Under the pieces are notes generated by a model, which saw only the letters and a list, made by a program, of their open reading frames with translations, searched no databases and was not told the origin of the DNA. Made by a program: the position numbers and the translations under genes. From Acidobacteriota bacterium (GTDB lineage: Bacteria > Acidobacteriota > Terriglobia > Versatilivoradales > Versatilivoraceae), in assembly GCA_022821775.1 (NCBI GenBank), contig JAJECY010000296.1, forward strand, positions 1 through 35,102: 35,102 nucleotides of DNA. The letters run 5' to 3'. Numbering within the stretch: position 1 is the first letter of the stretch; every line of letters begins with the position of its first letter. Below are positions 15,925 through 24,060 of the stretch, in pieces.

Positions 15925-18534
15925 ATGACTCCCAAATACACCCCCGACACTATCGAGGCCAAGTGGGCCGACCGCTGGGAACGGGACGGGCTCTATCGGA
16001 CCGCTCCGCCCGACGGCCGTCCCAAGAGGTACGTGCTGGATTTCTTTCCCTATCCCTCGGGGGACGGACTCAGCGTGGGCCACTGCCGAAACTACGTTCC
16101 CACCGACGTGTTGAGCCGCTACTACCGCATGCGGGGTGAGAACGTGCTCCATCCCATGGGCTGGGATGCCTTCGGTCTTCCGGCGGAAAACGCGGCCATC
16201 CGCCTGAAGACCAATCCCGCCAAGCTCATCGCCCGCTTTGCCGCCAACTACAAGCGGCAGATGCGGCTGCTGGGAATCTCCTTCGACTGGAGCCGCGAGA
16301 TCAACTCCTCGCAGCCCGAATACTATCGTTGGACCCAGTGGGTCTTTCTGCAGCTCTACCATTCCTGGTACGACCCGCGGCTGCAGAAAGCCTGTCCCAT
16401 CTTCGGCCTGGAACAGGAACTGGCGAAGCAGGGTAGCGACGGCATTCCCGGAGCTCCGGCCATGACCGCCGAGGCCTGGAGACAATTGCCGGCCGCCGGG
16501 CGAAAGGACTACCTGAGCCACTTTCGGCTGGCCTACCGAGAGGCATCCTCCGTGAACTGGGACCCGGTGGAGAAGACGGTGCTGGCCAACGAAGAGGTGG
16601 TGGACGGCCGCGGCTGGCGAAGCGGAGCCCTGGTCGAGAAGAAACGGCTGTTGCAGTGGTTCTTTCGCATCACGGCCTACGCCGACAGGCTGTTGGCCGA
16701 CCTGGAGGGCCTGGACTGGCCGGAGAGCATCAAGCTGATGCAGCGCAACTGGATCGGACGCAGCCGGGGTGCCGAAGTCAGTTTCGCCACCGCCGCCGGG
16801 CCGCTGACCGTGTTCACCACCCGTCCCGATACGCTTTGGGGCGCCACGTTCATGGTGCTGGCGCCGGAGCACCCTCTGGTACACGCCCTCACCGCTCCTT
16901 CATTGGCTAAAGAGGTCGAGACCTATCTACAGCAGGTCCGGGGCAAGAGCGATCTGGATCGGACGGCCCAAGGGCGGGCCAAGACGGGTGTGTTTCTGGG
17001 ATCCCACGCCACCAATCCGGTCAACGGCGAAGCCGTCCCGATCTGGGTGGCGGACTATGTGCTGATGGGGTATGGAACCGGCGCCATCATGTCGGTCCCG
17101 GCCCACGACCAGAGAGACTTCGAGTTCGCCCGCCGGCACGGCCTCGAGATCCGGGTGGTGATCCAGCCCGTGGGCCGGGATGAACCGCTGCAGTCCGACA
17201 CCATGGAAGAGGCCTGGACGGGTGAGGGAGTCATGAGCCGGTCCGGCTCCTTCGACGGCACCCCCACCGCTGAGGCCGTCGACCGGGTTACCGACTGGTT
17301 GGAGGAGACCTATCGCGGCAGATCCAGTGTCCATTACAAGCTGCGGGACTGGGGGATCAGCCGCCAGCGGTATTGGGGTACTCCCATCCCCATCGTTCAC
17401 ACCTCCGACGGCGAGGTTCCCGTGGCCGCCGGCGATCTTCCGGTGCGGCTGCCGGAAGTCCGTCATTATGAGCCCACCGGCAGCGGAGAGTCGCCCCTGG
17501 CAGCCATTCCCGAGTTCGTCCAGGTGTCCCTGCCCGGAGGCCTCCGGGGCCGCCGTGAGACCGATACCATGGGAACCTTCGCCTGCTCCTCCTGGTACTT
17601 TCTGAGATTCGTGAGCCCCGGCAACGCTCAGGCCGCCTTTGACCGCAAGGAAGTGGACTACTGGCTGCCGGTGGACATGTACGTGGGAGGGGCCGAGCAC
17701 GCGGTCATGCACCTGCTTTACGCCCGTTTCTGGACCAAGGCGCTCTGTGATCTGGGTCACCTGCCGTTTGCCGAGCCCTTCAAGTCTCTGCGCAATCAGG
17801 GGATGATCCTGGGGCAGGACGGAGAAAAGATGTCCAAGAGCAGGGGAAACGTCGTCACGCCGGATGAAATGGTGGAGGCCTGGGGCGCCGATGCCCTGCG
17901 TGCCTACGAGATGTTCATCAGCGATTTCGAAATGTCCACGCCCTGGAACACCAACGGCCTCTCCGGGACCTTTCGCTGGCTGCGCCGTGCCTGGGAGGTG
18001 ATTCTGCGGCCTCCTCCCCGGGAGGCCTCCTCCTCGCGGACCAGCAAGCAGGACCGGGATCTGCGCCGCTGGACCCACAAGACCCTGCTCAAGGTCGCCA
18101 GCGACATCGAGGGGTTTCGCTTCAACACCGTGATCTCCTCGCTCATGGAGTTCACCAATGCTCTTCATGAGGCAGCCAGGAGGCAGGTTGGCAGGGAGGC
18201 CTTTGTGGAGGCCACCGATGCGCTGCTCCTGATGCTGGCGCCGGTGGCCCCCTTTATGGCGGAGGAGCTCTGGGCCTTGAAGGGGCGTCCCTACTCGATT
18301 CACCAGCAGTCCTGGCCCCGGGCCGACCGCCTGCTGGCGGTCGAGGAGGAGATCACGCTGGTGTTGCAGGTCAACGGCAAGGTGCGGGGGCGACTGAGTC
18401 TTCCGGCCGACCTGACGGAAGCACAGGCTCGGGAGGCAGCCTTGAGCCAGGAGTCGGTGCAGCGCCATTTGAACGGCAAGATGCCAAAACGGCTGATCTA
18501 TGTTCCGGGGAAGCTGGTTAACGTCGTGGTTTAA
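15925..18534 (+). CDS. leuS: Leucine-tRNA ligase
   Basis: 869 residues, class I synthetase that charges tRNA-Leu and edits in the inserted CP1 domain. The family start is clear at MTPKYTPDTIEAKWADRWE. The HIGH-type signature is S50-V-G-H53 within YPSGDGLSVGHCRNYVPTD, so the first histidine of the usual H-x-G-H is a serine. The KMSKS loop is intact at 635-639. The editing site has TTRPDTLWGATFMVLAPEHPLV. A middle segment reads VNWDPVEKTVLANEEVVDG where many bacterial enzymes have VNWCPxxxTVLANEQV; from memory the D-P-V form is closer to mitochondrial and Chloroflexi-type LeuRS. First gene of an operon with lptE and holA. No frameshift or truncation is seen. Confidence 0.96.
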   Translation: MTPKYTPDTIEAKWADRWERDGLYRTAPPDGRPKRYVLDFFPYPSGDGLSVGHCRNYVPTDVLSRYYRMRGENVLHPMGWDAFGLPAENAAIRLKTNPAKLIARFAANYKRQMRLLGISFDWSREINSSQPEYYRWTQWVFLQLYHSWYDPRLQKACPIFGLEQELAKQGSDGIPGAPAMTAEAWRQLPAAGRKDYLSHFRLAYREASSVNWDPVEKTVLANEEVVDGRGWRSGALVEKKRLLQWFFRITAYADRLLADLEGLDWPESIKLMQRNWIGRSRGAEVSFATAAGPLTVFTTRPDTLWGATFMVLAPEHPLVHALTAPSLAKEVETYLQQVRGKSDLDRTAQGRAKTGVFLGSHATNPVNGEAVPIWVADYVLMGYGTGAIMSVPAHDQRDFEFARRHGLEIRVVIQPVGRDEPLQSDTMEEAWTGEGVMSRSGSFDGTPTAEAVDRVTDWLEETYRGRSSVHYKLRDWGISRQRYWGTPIPIVHTSDGEVPVAAGDLPVRLPEVRHYEPTGSGESPLAAIPEFVQVSLPGGLRGRRETDTMGTFACSSWYFLRFVSPGNAQAAFDRKEVDYWLPVDMYVGGAEHAVMHLLYARFWTKALCDLGHLPFAEPFKSLRNQGMILGQDGEKMSKSRGNVVTPDEMVEAWGADALRAYEMFISDFEMSTPWNTNGLSGTFRWLRRAWEVILRPPPREASSSRTSKQDRDLRRWTHKTLLKVASDIEGFRFNTVISSLMEFTNALHEAARRQVGREAFVEATDALLLMLAPVAPFMAEELWALKGRPYSIHQQSWPRADRLLAVEEEITLVLQVNGKVRGRLSLPADLTEAQAREAALSQESVQRHLNGKMPKRLIYVPGKLVNVVV

Positions 18535-18577
18535 GGGGAAACGATCGCGGCAGAGGTCCTGGCGCGCGCCCGCCGGG

Positions 18578-19090
18578 ATGTTTTCGGGGGTGGCGGCCTG
18601 GCTGCTGAGCGGGTTGCTGGCGGCCGGCTGCGGCTACCGCCTGGCCGGAAAAGCCACGGCCATCCCCGAGTCGGTCGATTCCATCGCTGTTCCCATTTTC
18701 ACCAATCGGACGACCAAGTATCGGCTGGAGCAGCGCCTGACCTCGGCGGTGGTGGACGAGCTGACGTCACGCACCCGGTACCGCATCTCTTCCGATCCCG
18801 CTTCGGCCGCGGCCGTGCTGACCGGAGTCGTCACCGGATTCACCTCGACGCCGGTGATCTTCTCGGGCAGGGCGGGGTCTACCTTTCTGGTGACGGTGCG
18901 CCTGCGGGTGGAGTTGAAGGACTCCAGGTCCAAAAAGCTTCTATTCGAGAATCGAAACTATTTCTTCCGGGAAGAGTTTGAAATCAGTCGGGCTTCCCCG
19001 GATTTTTTCCCCGAGGAAGGACCCGCTCTGGATCGGCTGGCCAAGGCCTTTTCGCGCGATCTGGTCGGCACGATCCTGGAATCATTCTGA
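18578..19090 (+). CDS. lptE: LPS-assembly lipoprotein LptE
   Basis: About 170 residues from the ATG at 18578, which directly opens a lipoprotein signal (MFSGVAAWLLSGLLAAGC) with the lipidated cysteine at 18. An in-frame ATG at 18500 would overlap leuS by 35 bp and add a very basic 26-residue leader; neither has a strong ribosome site. The mature part begins GYRLAGKATAIPESVDSIAVPIFTNRT, the usual LptE opening, followed by TSAVVDELTSRTRYRI and a beta-rich region. LptE plugs the LptD barrel in the outer membrane and helps deliver lipopolysaccharide, so the gene implies a Gram-negative, LPS-bearing envelope. Its place between leuS and holA matches the E. coli order. Confidence 0.85.
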   Translation: MFSGVAAWLLSGLLAAGCGYRLAGKATAIPESVDSIAVPIFTNRTTKYRLEQRLTSAVVDELTSRTRYRISSDPASAAAVLTGVVTGFTSTPVIFSGRAGSTFLVTVRLRVELKDSRSKKLLFENRNYFFREEFEISRASPDFFPEEGPALDRLAKAFSRDLVGTILESF

Positions 19091-19095
19091 CAGAC

Positions 19096-20109
19096 ATGTC
19101 CTTTGCCCAGTTTCAGGCACACCTCCGGAAAGGGAAGTTCAGTCCGGCCTATTTCATTTTCGGTCCCGACGCCTACCTGAGAGATGCGGCCAGAAAGGCC
19201 CTCTTGGAGGCCTTGACCAAGGCCTGGGGGGGCGAACCGCCAGGTACGAGTATCGATCTGGACCAGACCCGGCTGGATCAGCTCCTGGCCTCGGCCCTGA
19301 CTCCCTCGCTGTTTGCGCCCAGGCAGGTGATGCACATCCGGGGTGTCATGAAGCTGCGAGACCGGCAGGTGAAGGAACTGGCCGACTACCTGGCCCGTCC
19401 CAGCCCGGCAACCGTCCTGGTGTTCCTGGCTGGGGAACTGGGCCGCGATGACCGCAGGAAAAAGATATTCAAGACGCTGCAGGCGGGCAGTCGGTTGGTG
19501 GACCTGGCCGTCCTGAGCGAGGCTCAGACCCGAAGCTGGATCGCCAAGGCTCTCGGAAAGCGGGGGCACGGCATCCAGCAGGAAGCGGTGGAGTGCCTGG
19601 TCGAACTCCAGGGGACCGATTTGGGCCGGTTGCACCTGGAGGTGGAAAAGCTGGCGCTGCTCGCCGGGGAGGGGAAGACCGTCACCCTGGAAATGGTCCA
19701 GGAGTTGGCTGGATATTGCCGGGACCACACGGTTTTCGACTTTCTGGATGCGGTATTGGCCCAGGACCGCCGGCAAGCGCTGCGGTTGTGCTGCGAATTG
19801 TCGGCTCAGCCTGCAGGAATGCTGTCCATGGTCGCGCTGCTGGGGCGGCGGCTGCGCAGCCTGCTTCAAATCCAGGAGATCTCGCCAACCATGAAGCCGG
19901 GGGATATGGCACGTCAGATCGGGGCCAATCCCTATTTCCTGAAGCGGCTGCTGGACCCCGCCAAGCGCTTTCGTCGTCAAGCCCTGGTTACCGCCATCGA
20001 TCGATTGGCATCCGTCGATGACGGGATCAAGCGGTCCAGTCCCGACACCCGTCTCCGCCTGGAGCGCCTGGTTGCGGACCTGAGCGCCCGCTCCGCCGAC
20101 CTCCGGTGA
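19096..20109 (+). CDS. holA: DNA polymerase III delta subunit
   Basis: 337 residues. HolA is the clamp-loader subunit that opens the beta sliding clamp. The N-terminal segment SPAYFIFGPDAYLRDAARKALLEAL is the family signature, followed by LFAPRQVMHIRGV, a weak AAA+-like domain and the C-terminal collar helices (SMVALLGRRLRSLLQIQE, ANPYFLKRLLDPAKRF, DDGIKRSSPDTRLRLERLV). No Walker A is expected and none is seen. The ATG at 19096 lies 5 bp after the lptE stop, so the two are almost certainly translated from one message. Downstream is a palindromic repeat element rather than nadD. Confidence 0.93.
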   Translation: MSFAQFQAHLRKGKFSPAYFIFGPDAYLRDAARKALLEALTKAWGGEPPGTSIDLDQTRLDQLLASALTPSLFAPRQVMHIRGVMKLRDRQVKELADYLARPSPATVLVFLAGELGRDDRRKKIFKTLQAGSRLVDLAVLSEAQTRSWIAKALGKRGHGIQQEAVECLVELQGTDLGRLHLEVEKLALLAGEGKTVTLEMVQELAGYCRDHTVFDFLDAVLAQDRRQALRLCCELSAQPAGMLSMVALLGRRLRSLLQIQEISPTMKPGDMARQIGANPYFLKRLLDPAKRFRRQALVTAIDRLASVDDGIKRSSPDTRLRLERLVADLSARSADLR

Positions 20110-20199
20110 GAAGTGCCCGGTGACGGTTTCAAGGGAAGACCGCCAAACGCGAAGACCGATGGACCTCCATTGCCGCGACGGCATCACGGGATGAAGGCA

Positions 20200-20353
20200 C
20201 CCCCGGGAACGCGGGCGTCCCGCCCGCAACCTTATTCCTGCGATAGCCTCGCAACCAAGGCACGTCCTTGCAAGGCTCGCCAAACCTGGCTTTGCGGGGT
20301 TCTGTTCCGTGGTGTCACTGTTGATGCGGGCGAGACGCCCGCGCTCCCGGGGG
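20200..20353. repeat. 31-bp inverted-repeat element (MITE-like)
   Basis: The left arm 20200-20230 and the reverse complement of the right arm 20323-20353 match at 28 of 31 bases by hand count. The arms centre on GCGGGCGTCCCGCCCGC and its partner GCGGGCGAGACGCCCGC, so each arm is itself palindromic. The inner 92 bp holds smaller hairpins (CAAGGCACGTCCTTG and GCCAAACCTGGC). The element occupies most of the 290-bp spacer between holA and the convergent gene ending at 20400. Similar GC-rich palindromes are widespread in environmental bacterial genomes and are often mistranslated as small proteins. Confidence 0.7.
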
Positions 20354-20399
20354 GCGCCGCCTCCCAGCCCTCTTGCTCGTCAAGCAAGTCGGTCGGCCA

Positions 20400-20798
20400 T
20401 CAATTTCCCGGATCGGACCGGTCGGTTTTCCGGAAGATCTCCTCGGCGGATTGCAGTCCTTCCCAGGCGGAGGGGAAGCCGGCGTAGAAGGCCATCTGCA
20501 ACATGGTCTCCCGGATCTCGTCGCGAGTGGCGCCGTTGCGCAGAGCCATCTCGACATTGAGCTCGAGTCCCCGGGTCCTTCCCAGCGCGGTCAGGCCGGC
20601 AATGGTGACCAGGCTCCGGGTGCGCAGGTCGAGCTTGGACCGCGTCCAGACCTGCCCGGCCAACACCCCCAATACGAATTGCTGGAAGTCGGGAGAAATC
20701 TGCCCCCAGACGTCCCGAAGCTGGCGGGCCCTGTCCTCTCCAGCCATTTCCACGAATTGCTCGAACCCTCGCTGCACCCTGTCTTGAGTCGGTTCCAT
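20400..20798 (-). CDS. Carboxymuconolactone decarboxylase/AhpD-like family protein
   Basis: 132 residues from the ATG at 20798, which has an excellent CAGGAGGA ribosome site; upstream in-frame codons lack one. The all-helical fold is recognisable from LDLRTRSLVTIAGLTALGRTRGLELNVEMALRNGATRDEIRETMLQMAFYAGFPSAWEGL split across residues 58-117, which matches 4-carboxymuconolactone decarboxylase (PcaC-like). There is no CxxC, so AhpD-type peroxidase chemistry is unlikely. The position that is usually histidine in the E-L-x-x-H segment reads asparagine/valine here (GLELNVEMAL), so classical decarboxylase chemistry is also doubtful. No aromatic-degradation genes are nearby. It is divergent from the ferrochelatase gene. 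Confidence 0.8.
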   Translation of the reverse strand: MEPTQDRVQRGFEQFVEMAGEDRARQLRDVWGQISPDFQQFVLGVLAGQVWTRSKLDLRTRSLVTIAGLTALGRTRGLELNVEMALRNGATRDEIRETMLQMAFYAGFPSAWEGLQSAEEIFRKTDRSDPGN

Positions 20799-21002
20799 GA
20801 TGAAAGTCCTCCTGGGTCGGTTTTCGAAATCCCTCGGCGTTTCCGGTTCCCCAAAGTCCGAGTCCTTATGATACAAGTCAACAGCCTTGCGGGACCTTGG
20901 AATCCGTTGCGGGAAGCCTGTTCTTCCGCAAATGAGAGCCACAGTTCAGTGCCATGGCCGATGGAGCTTGAAGCTGACAATGAGAGGGATCCGACAGCCA
21001 CT

Positions 21003-21968
21003 ATGACCAAGCAAGCCGTTCTGTTGATCGGGTTCGGGGGACCGACCCGAAGCGATGAAATTCGTCCTTTCCTGGAGAACGTCCTGCGCGGGCGCCGGGT
21101 GCCCCGGGAGCGGATCGAGGAAGTGGCCCACCACTACGAATTGATCGGAGGGCGATCGCCCTTCAACGAACTGACCTTTCGCCAAGCGGATGGACTGCGG
21201 GAGCTGCTGGAACGGGAGGGGCCTCCAATCCCCGTTTACGTGGGTATGCGCAACTGGCATCCTCTGTTGGCCGACGTCCTGGAACAAATGGCCGGAGATG
21301 GAGTGCGGCGGGCGGTCGGGGTCATCCTGGCGCCCCACCAGGGCGAGGCCAGTTGGGGACGCTATCAGGATGCGGTTCGGGAGGCCAGGGTCCTCGTAGA
21401 GGAAAAAATGGGCCGGCCGGCGCCGGCGGTGGACTATTGCCAGGCCTGGTTTGCCCATCCCGACTTTGTGGAGGCTGTCGCCGACCGCGTCCGGCAGCAG
21501 TGGAATCGGATCCCAAGCCGGGACCGGGTTCAGACTCGGCTGCTTTTTACGGCTCACAGCGTCCCCAGCCGCTTTGACAGCCCTTACGTGGACCAGCTTC
21601 GGGAATCCTGCCGGGCAGTAGCTTCACTCCTGAAGATTTCGGAATGGGAGCTGGTCTACCAGAGCCGGAGCGGTGGCCCGCGAGACCCCTGGCTGGAACC
21701 GGATGTCTGCGACGTCATCGAGAGCCTGGGCAAGAAAAAATGTCCCGGTGTCTTGCTGGCCCCCATCGGATTCGTATGCGATCACGTGGAGGTTCTCTAC
21801 GACCTGGACGTCGAGGCCCGGCAGGTTGCCCGCAAGTGGAAAATGGATTTCCACCGGGCTCAGACGGTCAACGATCATCCCCGCTTCATCCGGGCACTGG
21901 CCGACGTAGTCAGGCGGGCGCTGGAGGGAGGGGGGGCAACGCCACCTCCCGGGGATCACAACCCTTAA
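21003..21968 (+). CDS. Ferrochelatase, probably coproporphyrin III type
   Basis: 321 residues; inserts ferrous iron into a porphyrin in haem synthesis. The catalytic histidine is H185 in LFTAHSVPSRF and the acidic partner is E263 in PIGFVCDHVEVLYDLDVEA. From memory, several stretches resemble the coproporphyrin III ferrochelatases (CpfC) of Actinobacteria and Firmicutes more than protoporphyrin enzymes: VGMRNWHPLLADVL, QSRSGGPRDPWLEPD and IGFVCDHVEVLYDLD. The usual YPQYS segment reads LAPHQGEASWGRYQ. The ATG at 21003 gives the family N-terminus MTKQAVLLIGFGGP; a longer start near 20959 is possible and no clear ribosome site decides it. No other haem gene is in the window, so the porphyrin substrate is inferred. 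The symbol is left blank because hemH versus cpfC is unresolved. Confidence 0.88.
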   Translation: MTKQAVLLIGFGGPTRSDEIRPFLENVLRGRRVPRERIEEVAHHYELIGGRSPFNELTFRQADGLRELLEREGPPIPVYVGMRNWHPLLADVLEQMAGDGVRRAVGVILAPHQGEASWGRYQDAVREARVLVEEKMGRPAPAVDYCQAWFAHPDFVEAVADRVRQQWNRIPSRDRVQTRLLFTAHSVPSRFDSPYVDQLRESCRAVASLLKISEWELVYQSRSGGPRDPWLEPDVCDVIESLGKKKCPGVLLAPIGFVCDHVEVLYDLDVEARQVARKWKMDFHRAQTVNDHPRFIRALADVVRRALEGGGATPPPGDHNP

Positions 21969-22174
21969 CCGCGCTTTGTCTTGGCCTTGGACAGCCGGCC
22001 CTTGCCTGACTGCCTGCCGGAGGCAAGCTTGGCCGCTTCGGAGTGATGTTCGGTGGGTTCGGCCAGGGTCGCGGAGGCGGCCGGGGACTTCTTTCCTTCC
22101 TTGGCAATCGCCGCGAATTCCTGAGACAGCTTTTTCAGCTTGTCGACCTGGCTCTTGGTGAGATTGCTGCCCAT
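21965..22174 (-). CDS. Small basic Lys-rich protein, unknown function
   Basis: 69 residues, MGSNLTKSQVDKLKKLSQEF at the start, an amphipathic helix-like segment, then a low-complexity Ala/Lys/Ser tail ending SKAKTKRG. It converges with the ferrochelatase gene, overlapping its stop by 4 bp. Codon choice looks like the neighbours (G/C at third positions), and the alternative frames are less protein-like. No strong ribosome site is seen before the ATG at 22174. I do not recognise a family. The basic tail could suit nucleic-acid binding, which is only a composition argument. Confidence 0.45.
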   Translation of the reverse strand: MGSNLTKSQVDKLKKLSQEFAAIAKEGKKSPAASATLAEPTEHHSEAAKLASGRQSGKGRLSKAKTKRG

Positions 22175-22249
22175 GGTGCGAACAGGTGGGATTGCGGTTC
22201 TCCCATCAACCTTGCCGGGGATCCCTTCCGCTATCCCTGAACGAGGGGG

Positions 22250-23089
22250 TCACGCCGGGTCTTCGAGCTCAATCGCCTGAAACAGCCCTTCGGTCACCCA
22301 GCCGCGGAACCAGGAAAAGAGCTGCACCTCTCCAACCGAATGGCGCCCCCCTCTCAAGACCCCGCTCAATGCCTCTCCGAGGGGCACGCCATTGACAAGA
22401 GCATGCAGCAGCCGATAACCGGGACGGGACAGGTCGAGCCAGCGGAGTGCGAATTGGCGCCGATAGACCACCGCCCAATGATTCTTGCGCCGGGTGGCGG
22501 GCTTCGGATTGCCCTGGCGCACCGCCTCGAGGTAAGCCCCCACCGGGTAGCGAAGCGCCTGCACCGAAAGAGCGGCGACGGGCTTGAGACGGGCTGTTTC
22601 CCAGCATTCGGGGGGTACCGCGGCAATGGCCTCGGGGGTAAGAACAGGCGATTCCTCGGCATCGAACAGTCGGCTCATCAGCAGTTCAAAGCGAGCCAGC
22701 TCGTAGAGGAAGTCCTTCCGCACAATCCCGGGACTGCTCCGGATAAATTCGGGGAGACCATCTCCCAGGCGGTTCAAGGTATAGCTTTGGGAGGGATAGC
22801 GGTCGACATAGCCCCTGACCAGGTCGGAGAAGCGCTTCCGACCCAGAAAGTGCCGGAGCCCGGGATAGTCGGCCTCCAGGGCTTCCTGCAAACGGGCCAG
22901 GTACATGCCGCGGTAGATGCCGATTCGGTCGAATGAGTCGAGCGTGCGGGATGGCCGTATCAGGCGTGGAAACCGGCTCGGCGGCACCAGCTTGCGGGCC
23001 TCGGCGGAATCCACCGCCTGGCGGTCCGAGCCGGGATGCAGGATGACCGCCTGCATCCACTTCTGGGTGTTGCCCAGATCAGGTGCCAT
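22250..23089 (-). CDS. DUF2063 partner protein of the MNIO enzyme (BufC-like)
   Basis: 279 residues. The N-terminal half matches the DUF2063 putative DNA-binding family: FDRIGIYRGMYLARLQEALEADYPGL, then FLGRKRFSDLVRGYVDRYPSQSYTLNRLGDGLPEFI (residues about 53-118). In characterised MNIO systems this family supplies the element that recognises the precursor leader and forms a complex with the MNIO enzyme, rather than binding DNA. The ATG at 23089 overlaps the end of the MNIO gene by 11 bp, which points to coupled translation. It is the last gene of the cluster. Confidence 0.85.
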   Translation of the reverse strand: MAPDLGNTQKWMQAVILHPGSDRQAVDSAEARKLVPPSRFPRLIRPSRTLDSFDRIGIYRGMYLARLQEALEADYPGLRHFLGRKRFSDLVRGYVDRYPSQSYTLNRLGDGLPEFIRSSPGIVRKDFLYELARFELLMSRLFDAEESPVLTPEAIAAVPPECWETARLKPVAALSVQALRYPVGAYLEAVRQGNPKPATRRKNHWAVVYRRQFALRWLDLSRPGYRLLHALVNGVPLGEALSGVLRGGRHSVGEVQLFSWFRGWVTEGLFQAIELEDPA

Positions 23090-23939
23090 AGGCTCTCTGG
23101 TGGTCCGGCCCGGGAAGGCCGCGGTACCGGCGGGCCTTCAGGGCTTCGGCGTGAACCACCTCGAAGCTGGGAATGTTCTCGTCCCACTCCAGCAGGGTGG
23201 CCACGCCGCCGGTTCTCCGGCAGGAACGTCGATAGAGGGACCAGACTTCATCGATGACGTGATCGCTGTGGGTGTCCAGAATATGGGTCCCCTTGTGGGT
23301 GTGTCCGGCCAGGTGGTATTGAACGACGCGGTCGGCCGGGACCCGGTCGATGAAGGCTTCCGGGTCCAGGCCGTGGTTGAAGCAGCTCACATAGACGTTG
23401 TTCACGTCCAGAAGTATCCCGCAGTCGGCTTCCCGGGCCAGGGTGGAAAGAAAGTCCACTTCACTCCAGGTGGAGGTCCCGAACTCGAGGTAGGTGGAGG
23501 GGTTCTCCAGGACCAGGGGGCGCTCCAGGATCTCGGACACCGCCTTCACCCGTTCGATGGTGTAGCGCAAGGATTCGTCGGTGTAGGGCATCGGCAGCAG
23601 GTCGTGGACGTTGATCCCACTCACGCCGGTCCAGCAGAGATGGTCCGAGACCCAGTGGGCCCGGGTACGGTCGGCCAGGGCCTTCAGTTTTTTCAGATAG
23701 CCCAGATTCAAGGGGTCGGTGCTTCCCACCGACATGGAAACGCCGTGGAGCACGACCGGGTAGCGTTCCGCCACCTGGTCCAGCACGTAGAGTGGGCGCC
23801 CCCCCGTATCCATGTAGTTTTCCGAGAGGATCTCGAACCAGTCGATGGGTGGGTGGTTGGCCAGAATGTAGCTGTAGTGGACGGTACGGAGACCGATCCC
23901 GAACCCCAGGTCGGGTAAATTCCACCGATTCCTGCCCAT
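23079..23939 (-). CDS. MNIO (DUF692) multinuclear iron oxidase, RiPP maturase (BufB-like)
   Basis: 286 residues, TIM-barrel iron enzyme of the MbnB/TglH/BufB family, which oxidatively modifies cysteines (or other residues) of ribosomal peptides. Metal-site and core residues appear in the expected order: H65 (LHGVSMSVG), D99-H100 (SDHLCW), E145-N146 (LENPSTY), D178 with N180-N181 (LDVNNVYVS), H209 and H213 (YHLAGH), D222 and H224 (LDTHSDH), and E251-W-D253 (LEWDENIPSF). The ATG at 23939 is chosen for its GGGAGG ribosome site and the family N-terminus (LGFGIGLRTVHYSYIL); the open frame further upstream runs out of frame through the precursor gene and is not protein. Upstream is the Cys-rich precursor, downstream the DUF2063 partner. 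Confidence 0.93.
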   Translation of the reverse strand: MGRNRWNLPDLGFGIGLRTVHYSYILANHPPIDWFEILSENYMDTGGRPLYVLDQVAERYPVVLHGVSMSVGSTDPLNLGYLKKLKALADRTRAHWVSDHLCWTGVSGINVHDLLPMPYTDESLRYTIERVKAVSEILERPLVLENPSTYLEFGTSTWSEVDFLSTLAREADCGILLDVNNVYVSCFNHGLDPEAFIDRVPADRVVQYHLAGHTHKGTHILDTHSDHVIDEVWSLYRRSCRRTGGVATLLEWDENIPSFEVVHAEALKARRYRGLPGPDHQRAYGT

Positions 23940-23988
23940 AAGGGACCTCCCGGTCCAATCGGACGGACTCCGCCGGTCCCGTTTCCCG

Positions 23989-24028
23989 CCCGCGAAGTCG
24001 CGGGTTCCACCTAACGCTTCGGAAGCGT
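23989..24028 (-). promoter_or_regulatory. Two stem-loops between precursor and MNIO genes
   Basis: The 121-bp spacer between the precursor stop (24061) and the MNIO start (23939) contains two perfect hairpins: CCCGCG-AAGT-CGCGGG at 23989-24004 and ACGCTT-CGG-AAGCGT at 24014-24028. No U-tract follows either on the minus strand, so they are more likely transcript-stabilising or attenuating structures than full terminators. This would fit high expression of precursor over enzyme; the role is inference. Confidence 0.45.
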
Positions 24029-24060
24029 CGGGGAACCGGTCAGTCCTGGAGACTGTCAGG

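Noticed and set aside
20113-20487. Plus-strand ORF with GTRASRPQ and AGETPALPG strings
   Set aside because: A known kind of artefact from translating the palindromic GCGGGCG element; not a protein.
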